Of a DNA stretch of 64,000 nt, positions 57,530-64,000 are shown piece after piece. The position numbers and the translations under genes were made by a program. Below the pieces are notes generated by a model that was not told the origin of the DNA, did no database searches, and saw only the letters and a program-made list of their open reading frames with translations. The DNA lies in the NCBI GenBank assembly GCA_963678705.1, contig OY783209.1:4836001-4900000 (forward strand). The letters run 5' to 3'. The first letter of the stretch is position 1; every line of letters begins with the position of its first letter. This DNA is from Panorpa germanica. Lineage: Eukaryota > Arthropoda > Insecta > Mecoptera > Panorpidae.

Positions 57530-57640
57530 TTCTACCAGGGTTGTATAAAGTATATAAGAAAATGACTTTTTAGTTGTAGCAAAGGTTCGAACCCACTTCT
57601 GACTATAACAGCGTCAATCAACGATCCGGCACCGTTCAGG
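57530..57640 (-). mobile_element. possible tRNA-derived SINE head, minus strand
   Basis: Read on the minus strand, GGTGCCGGATCGTTGATTG (A-box region) is followed by CAGAAGTGGGTTCGAACC, which contains a near-perfect B-box GGGTTCGAACC (57584-57594). An AT-rich body follows. The pattern resembles insect tRNA-SINE heads. The 5' end and tail were not delimited. Confidence 0.35.
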
Positions 57641-57984
57641 ATCACACTGTTATATTTTCACGTTCATGCTTTCACCAAGTCTTCAAACTTATCTTAATCT
57701 CATCAAACTCAACGGATGATGTTTACTACATGTGTTAAATATAACTAATTAATCACCTAGGGAAAGTTTTCTTATTCACAGATTTAGATTTAGATCATTA
57801 GTTGTGACATTGAGGAGTCATTTTGTTTAATGTCTAATATGTTAACATTTAAAATGAAATTAATTAAAATATATACAAATTTATTAAAAGAAAATATAAT
57901 AAAGTGAATTATATTACATATATAGTAGCATGTTTTGTGCCTGAAGCTATTTTTTTGTTAAGTAGTTTCTGTAGATGTTAAATA

Positions 57985-58035
57985 TCATTCTCACCTACTG
58001 CTTTAATTTTAAGCTTTAGTTTTAACTTGCTTAAG
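57985..58035 (+). mobile_element. solo end of the CATTCCCACTCACTG family
   Basis: ATCATTCTCACCTACTGCTT followed by TAATTTTAAGCTTTAG matches the family left terminus. A partner end was not found within the next kilobase. Confidence 0.45.
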
Positions 58036-58089
58036 GTAATTGTTCACTGACAGTGTGATTTGAAAGTATAGCTGTTAGTCCCGATTAAA

Positions 58090-58405
58090 ATTTTTTAAAG
58101 CTTTAAAAAGGTAGAGGAAGAGAAACTGCATATCAGGCAAGAAAGTAGAAAAATTAGAGCAAGTTACAAATAGGTGTAGGGATAAGTTGGAAAGTGAAAT
58201 AGACCTGATAGAGATCTTACAAGGGAAGAGGAAGGAATAAAATGGATGAATGAAGTTAGGAGTAAACGAAAGGAAATAAAGGACAAGCAGATGAAGCTAG
58301 TCTTAAGAATGTAAAATGGTTTGTGTAAAAAAATGACATTTATTTTGTAAATTTAAGGTGGATTATTGTAATGGCTTACGGTACATATGTTAAGTTAATA
58401 AATAA
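58090..58405 (+). mobile_element. purine-rich fragment, probable non-LTR 3' end
   Basis: A plus-strand purine-rich block (GGTAGAGGAAGAGAAACTGC... to about 58320) ends in a tail with TTAAGGTGGATTATTGTAAT, GGCTTACGGTACATATGTTA and AATAAATAACAC. Layout and bias match the other truncated retrotransposon ends. Frames are broken by stops. Confidence 0.35.
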
Positions 58406-58601
58406 CACAAAAAGAAATCTTATAAAAATGTATATTCTCCATAAAAACTCGTGTTAAAATTACAAAGTTTTGATTTTCTTTTTTTATAAAAACGGCGTGT
58501 TCAATTCTAAAATAATTAAGCTGATATGACATGTATTTAACCAAAGAATAATTAAGCAAAGTTTCAGAAAACTAATTTAAGTAAAAAAAAACTTTGAATG
58601 T

Positions 58602-58787
58602 GGTCTTTCAACAAGAGCTGTCATTTTAAATCAATAGAAAAACGCAATATTTCCGTGAAAAGTTGTGCAATTTTTATTTTAATCTAAAGTACAAACTCTG
58701 AGGTTAGTAATGAAACACAATATCTGTCAGATGCCATCGAAATATTGCGTTTTTCTATTGATTTAAAAAGACCGGTCTTGAAAGACC
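58602..58787. mobile_element. MITE with about 50-bp inverted ends (GGTCTTTCAA)
   Basis: GGTCTTTCAACAAGAGCTGT on the left pairs with the complement of GACCGGTCTTGAAAGACC on the right. Further in, TTTAAATCAATAGAAAAACG and GCGTTTTTCTATTGATTTAA are perfectly inverted, followed by CAATATTTC/GAAATATTG. The 186-bp element is noncoding, and a target-site duplication could not be settled. Confidence 0.68.
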
Positions 58788-59609
58788 CATTGCAAGGGAA
58801 TTCAGTGTTGATGTTACGACACTGGACATAAGTAACGTGTCCACTATAATGTCTAAATATTCCACATTTTATTATCCATGTAATTAGTTCACCAAATAGC
58901 AGTAATTAGACAAATCTAGTGGGTTTCTAAACGGGTCTCAAGTTCTCCATTTAAATGTATCAACTACCCAGCACGTTTCAATGTCAGTAGTCATTTTTTT
59001 CTGACAGTCACACCTCAACCAGTAAATTCTATAGACTATAAATAAAATCTTATAAAAATTCGTAATATATTGTTACAATTTAAATATATTTGTATTTACA
59101 TATGTTGTCTTGTATTTTATTAAACAAATGAAAGTTACGAAGGACGAATTTAAATTTCAATTTTAATTCTAATGCAAACGTAATACTTCTATCATATATC
59201 TTTACACTGTAGTGTATGTATATTAAGATTCCAGATACAATCGTAAGTAATTATGTATGTTATGTTATACTGTCATACATTAAATCAACTTAATTAGCGT
59301 CAACAATGTTGTTACAAGTTATGCACAGAGCACAGTACTAGGCAACAAAGTTATTGAGTCGTTCAAAACATAAATGGTGTAAGTCACTTTATTTGCGTTT
59401 CGATGAATATATTTATTATACACTGTGACTTCAGATTTCTCTGTGAAATTTAGCCTGCGTATGTTTGTGCTTGCAGAACTCGAAAAGTAATCGGTCGACA
59501 AACTTGACACAATTTTGACACAACGGGTAAATAGTAATTGTGTCTCCACTCTCTCTCTCTCTTTAAGATATATTAAGGTAAGTATTAGTTAGGACCTAAA
59601 TTTTACATA

Positions 59610-59760
59610 TGTTACTTTTTTGTAGGTAATAAAATTGTTTACAACTTTTGTTAATACATTTTTGGTGTAACTTTTATAGTAAAAAAATTTGTAAGTAAAA
59701 ATAAGTACTATTATCCATAGACCGCTTTTGGGGGCACACTTGGATGTAAGAAAAATGTTA
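59610..59760. repeat. second copy of the 55-kb interspersed repeat
   Basis: TTTTTTGTAGGTAATAAAAT, GTTTACAACTTTTGTTAATA and GTAACTTTTATAGTAAAAAA match the 55.3-55.45 kb block in order and spacing. A GC-richer right edge (CCGCTTTTGGGGGCACACTT) follows. Confidence 0.45.
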
Positions 59761-61532
59761 TTCTTTCTTCTATATAATTTTCAAAAATAATAATTAAGAC
59801 AGTTGTTGCATATTAATGTGCGCTTATTGTAGTGGACTGTATATGTGTGAGATGTTTGATAAATAATACTTTAAATAGTTACAAAAAAAGAAGCTGACAA
59901 CTTTTATAGAAAACAGTTTATTAATTTCAGCAAACGTAGAAATTAAAAGAACACAAAAATAACTGAATAATAATTTGTAGTATTTTAAATTATCTAGGGT
60001 ATATACTTGGATAACTACTGTTAATATATTTCTGATGCACTACAAAATTAGAGTACTTTACTCGTTGAGTTTTATAATATATCTCCCAATCGTTGACTGT
60101 AAAGACTAAAAACCACTCTGTTGTATGAGACAAAAGATAAAGTTAAAAGAGATGAGAATATACGAAGTTAGCAGATTGTTGTATTACGCGAAAGCATCAA
60201 CGTAGATATGGGTGTTAATGGTAAATTTGTTTAAAATATTGAGGAAATAATTGAGTATACATTTTATTATAAAATACAATGAATATTAACTAATTATTTT
60301 CCAATAGTTTACCTCCAGAAATTCATAAAAACCAATTTTCATTTTACAAAATCTTGGATTCGTAGTTTTTCTAAAACTCATAAAAGCGCAAATGGTATAT
60401 AGCGACGAGAGCGTTGAGACATTGACGCCAAGCTAATGTAAACTTAACTAAAGTTAATCCTTTACATAATATTTGTAATTTGTATAGACAAACATTAGTT
60501 GATCGCAAGCTGACGCAACACTTGCTCCCGATGGTTCAATTAGAAGATAATTAGTGTTATAATATAATTTCTGTAATACATACACAAAATTAGTATACTT
60601 TAAAGGTGTCGTAATATAATTATAACACATAATATTAAGTTAATTTATTTTAATATAATAATTGGAATTTTAATAACGTAAATTATTTGAAAAAAGAAAA
60701 CAAATTACTGCAAAAATTTGCTAAAAAAAAACAAACTATATAATAACATGAAAAAGGTGTTGGGAATGGCGTAATTAGTTGACTATTAAATATAAAGCGT
60801 ACTCGTCAGGCGTGTAGGATAAATACAGGGTATGCACGAATACTTAAAGTTTTAAAGTTGAAAAGTTTTTAATGTCAGTTTTAATTAATAATTTCTGGTC
60901 ATAGCTTGATGAGTGTTTTATTATTTTTTAAAAAAATATTATTTTATGTATTTTAAATAAAAGTTTACTTTACAAAAAAATATATTTCTCCTCTCCCTTG
61001 CCACTACTTATTAAACGTTGTGTCATTGACGTCACTCATTTGAAACACAAAATATATTTTAATCTCTATTTTTTATATTACGAAGCTTATGACTGCTCCT
61101 TCTAGTTGTCATGTCTTGTCACACATTGTAGACTACCTCTGCGTTCTTTTTAGGTACGACGTAATTGACCAGATCTTAATTTCTATAAAACATTAGATAA
61201 AGTTAGCAATCACCCAGGATATTAATTGACATAACATATACAGTGCATTTAGAAAGAATTGTTTAACAAATTCAGTCTGAAAATTTGTCTTAAAGAAAAT
61301 TAATAACCGGTTCTTAATTTTAATATGCATTTGTCTATTAAATTTTTATTTAAACTAAGAACATTTTTACAGTGAAGTCATTTTTGCCCCCTTAATGAGG
61401 TATCTCCCTAATTCTGCCTCATTGCTCTCTCTCCCTCTCTCTGTTAAAGAACGAAGTGCAAAAAGATACCTACTTCGGATGCTGAGTCCTATAATTGACA
61501 AGTATTAGCTATCCATTATGATAGCAGTTTTT

Positions 61533-61572
61533 ATGATGTCGAGACCTCATATATATTAGGTCTCGACATCAT
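61533..61572. repeat. perfect 15-bp hairpin with 10-nt loop
   Basis: ATGATGTCGAGACCT (61533-61547) and its exact reverse complement AGGTCTCGACATCAT (61558-61572) flank CATATATATT. It is much more GC-rich than its surroundings. It may be the remnant ends of a tiny inverted-repeat element or an inverted duplication. Confidence 0.75.
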
Positions 61573-61779
61573 GAATGAAAAATTGTTTGTACCATTTGTT
61601 TTAATTCATTCAACTATAAAAAATCTATTTTGGGTATTGTAAAAGTGATAACTATCAACAACAACAATTTATGAAATTTGGTTCTTGTTTAGAAATAGTA
61701 TGCATAATTTATTTTTAATGCTAGTTTTCCTGGAGTATTATACCATTTTGGAATTCTGAAGAGTTGAGCCAACTTACCA

Positions 61780-62165
61780 TAGTAGTGTTCATACTTTTTT
61801 TTTTACACCACGATGAGTTAAAGTGGACTGAAAGTAAAAATCTTTAAAAATTTTATGGAAAAAAATATTTTCGATTGATTTTTGTGTAAAAACTACTAGC
61901 ATTCTGGGATTTTTAATGTTTGTTGTGGATAGCTGTGCTATTTAGGTTGCCAATACAAAAAAGAAATCAGAAATATTTGAAAAATTGTGGTCATGGTAGT
62001 TAAAAACATCCTAAGGTGTTTCAATTTTTGAATTTTCTTTATTTTTTTCTCTAATTTCTAAACAAAATGAGATAAATTTTTTTCTTCTTTTTTTCTCGTG
62101 TAGTCATGAGCAGGACCACCCTCTGGTGCCGGCTTATCGTAGAATTTTGGGACACCCTGTATGTG
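61780..62165 (+). repeat. insect repeat ending GGGACACCCTGTAT
   Basis: The right edge CCGGCTTATCGTAGAATTTT followed by GGGACACCCTGTATG is a terminus often seen on insect DNA-transposon-derived repeats. The body is T-rich and noncoding, and the left edge is not defined. Confidence 0.4.
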
Positions 62166-64000
62166 AAGAACAGTTAAAAGTTTATAATTATGTAAGGACA
62201 TAACCAAATAAACGATAAGAAGTAAACCCAACTAATCCCGTCCGGAGATCTAAACCGCAGACATTGTGTGGTCTAAATATTTTAAATGTGGTCTTTTAGA
62301 TTAAAAGAAACAATACAACCAAAATACATTCAGAAATATTAAAGTAGAAATTAAAAATATCAAGAATAAACAAATAATTCATAATTAAATATTTTCGACA
62401 GTGGAGAGCCAATATATTTTGGGAATTCTTTCACGGAATGTATATAACATATTTTGCCTTTATTTAAACACAGACTTAAAATAAAATGTGCTAAATACAA
62501 GATGACAATTACATCTTAATGTCCACCTACGCATATCTCCAAAAATAAAGGATTATTATTGATTTTTAAATTTCAAAATCAAATCTGTCCATAAAAATCA
62601 AATCATATATTAGCTCCACTAACTTTCACATATCTCTATAAAGCAAATGTTTATATTTGCAATACTTGATCCATCGAATTAATAGTCAAACAATGTAATA
62701 ATTTTGTAACTGCGAATGACACCAGACTTCCATACAGACCACTCGACCAACGTGGTTATACTTGTAAAAAAAATGTTTCTTATTTAAACTACTGACCACT
62801 CGATTCTAGTTTTTTAATATTATTTTTGGTTCGAGTCAATTTAATTTTCAAGTTGTTTTGGTCATCGTCTCCTACACTGTTTTTAACTGATAAGTAAACT
62901 GGTTAAATATATACAAGATACAAAATCCCACACAGTATTTATAAAAATGGTATTGCAAATTATTACATTGCCGATTTAAAACAGCATCGTGTGCAAAAAA
63001 TATTATTATGTTTGTTTGTTTTTTTTTTTATTATTTTAATATTTCTATAATAAAAAATGATTAATTACGACATTTTCTTTATAGTTAATTAATTTGATGG
63101 ATGGAATCATTAAAAAATTGTGGGAGTGTTCAATCGAGAGCAGGTGGTCCATTCTTTGAATCTGATAACAAAAATTAATAGTACTTTAAAAACTATCAAG
63201 ACATATTTATATCAAATCATTTGTAATAAATTGTAATATTGGTTTAATAATTATCAGAGTCGGATTTATACTGGAAGGTTATAGAAAGTGTGACTAGATA
63301 TAATTGAATTCAGAAGTAATTGAGTTGTGAACCATAACTGAATTTAGCTCAAATATCAATTCGCAATATTATAGTCTTTTTTTTCATTTAATAATTAAAG
63401 GGATAAAAATTTACAAAAAATTCACGATGTCATTGCTTCCTCACCTTCTTCCCCACTACCATTCCCCATCATTTACAATCACTGTTAAACAAGAGAAGTG
63501 CAAAAGAGATGCAGAATTAAACGACAAAGCTATAGCAGCTGTTGCGTCGACCCATAATGTTTCAATATAATGTCGTGAAATAAAACGAAAAATAAATAAC
63601 ATTACTTATTATATTCTAAAGAGTAAGTCACGTCATTAACTGCTAGGATAACATCAGAAATATTACGCAGGAAAACAAGAATTAAACTTTATAATTCCCA
63701 ATTGTAATTCCCAACGAGTATTACTATAAAATGAACCTTATGTAAACGTATCATAACATACCTTATTAACAATGTACATTTTTATGTATTTTAATTAGCT
63801 TAATATCCACTCTTAGCTTTTCTATGAAATGTTTGCTAAAAATTAGGCGGACTCCTTAAGTTAGATACATGTAATTTTTTCTCACTAAATATATTTCTAA
63901 TAGTTAAGAAAAAAATTCTAAGCAAAGTTAACGGTAAATCTTTTTACGATATTATAATCCTAGTTGAATTAATCTTACCATAATAAAATTAAAATAATTA

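Larger units (their letters stand above)
37690..64000 (-). other. upstream pigs intron, open at the window edge (at least 26.3 kb)
   Basis: Upstream of the acceptor at 37690 I looked on the minus strand for an exon encoding the first CH helices (KEDLAEWLN...TG-LLC type) with a phase-0 donor and found none to 64000. The interval is therefore most simply the intron separating the N-terminal exons from 37689. It contains MITEs, non-LTR tails, a mariner remnant and a minisatellite listed separately. The parts 47150-49450, 52800-54250 and 59800-61500 show no recognisable gene. A diverged or tiny upstream exon could have been missed. Confidence 0.7.

Noticed and set aside
1..64000. CRISPR array, operon, phage or bacterial defence system.
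   Set aside because: The window is eukaryotic nuclear DNA with spliceosomal introns. Repeats are dispersed or tandem without spacers, and no bacterial genes are present.

Overview
This window is AT-rich eukaryotic nuclear DNA, almost certainly from an insect. Its only confident protein-coding gene is split by small and very large spliceosomal introns with GT-AG borders. The surrounding DNA is crowded with decayed insect-type transposable elements: mariner remnants, non-LTR retrotransposon tails, MITEs and fold-back elements. The non-LTR remnants encode reverse-transcriptase C-terminal signatures of the R1/Jockey type, such as FRLGNEER and C-x2-C...ETLEH. I have seen these often in Hymenoptera, but I would not assign an order from this alone.

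The gene lies on the minus strand, from 37689 down to 2438. It is the homologue of Drosophila pickled eggs (pigs), the insect GAS2-like (GAS2L1/2/3) actin-microtubule crosslinker. Six exons join in frame to give 856 codons and a stop: 37377-37689 (C-terminal two thirds of the calponin-homology domain), 36593-36873 (end of the CH domain plus an acidic linker), 4697-4804 and 4442-4629 (the GAS2-related GAR domain), 3760-4325 (Ser/Arg/Pro-rich tail) and 2438-3552 (rest of the tail and stop). The tail carries three SxIP motifs (SKIP, SSIP, SRIP) of the kind that bind EB1 at growing microtubule ends. The N-terminal part of the CH domain, the start codon and the promoter were not found and probably lie beyond 64000.

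Layout: 1-2437 is downstream/3' UTR sequence. 2438-4804 is the compact 3' half of the gene. 4805-36592 is one intron of about 31.8 kb. 36593-37689 holds the two CH/linker exons. 37690-64000 is the next upstream intron, still open at the window edge.

The introns hold the rest of the recognisable content: a family with CATTCCCACTCACTG ends (at least seven copies or ends), a TA-flanked MITE family (CAAATTACGAGAGTTC ends), a GC-richer element of about 660 bp at 16.2-16.9 kb, a fold-back element at 18.7-19.1 kb, three mariner 5' remnants, several 5'-truncated non-LTR copies (one with an exact 16-bp target-site duplication inside a MITE), three possible tRNA-derived SINE heads, a 17-bp minisatellite and two clean hairpins. 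I found no rRNA, true tRNA gene, CRISPR array or operon-like system, and no convincing second protein-coding gene. The interest here is one cytoskeletal gene and a well-layered repeat landscape.
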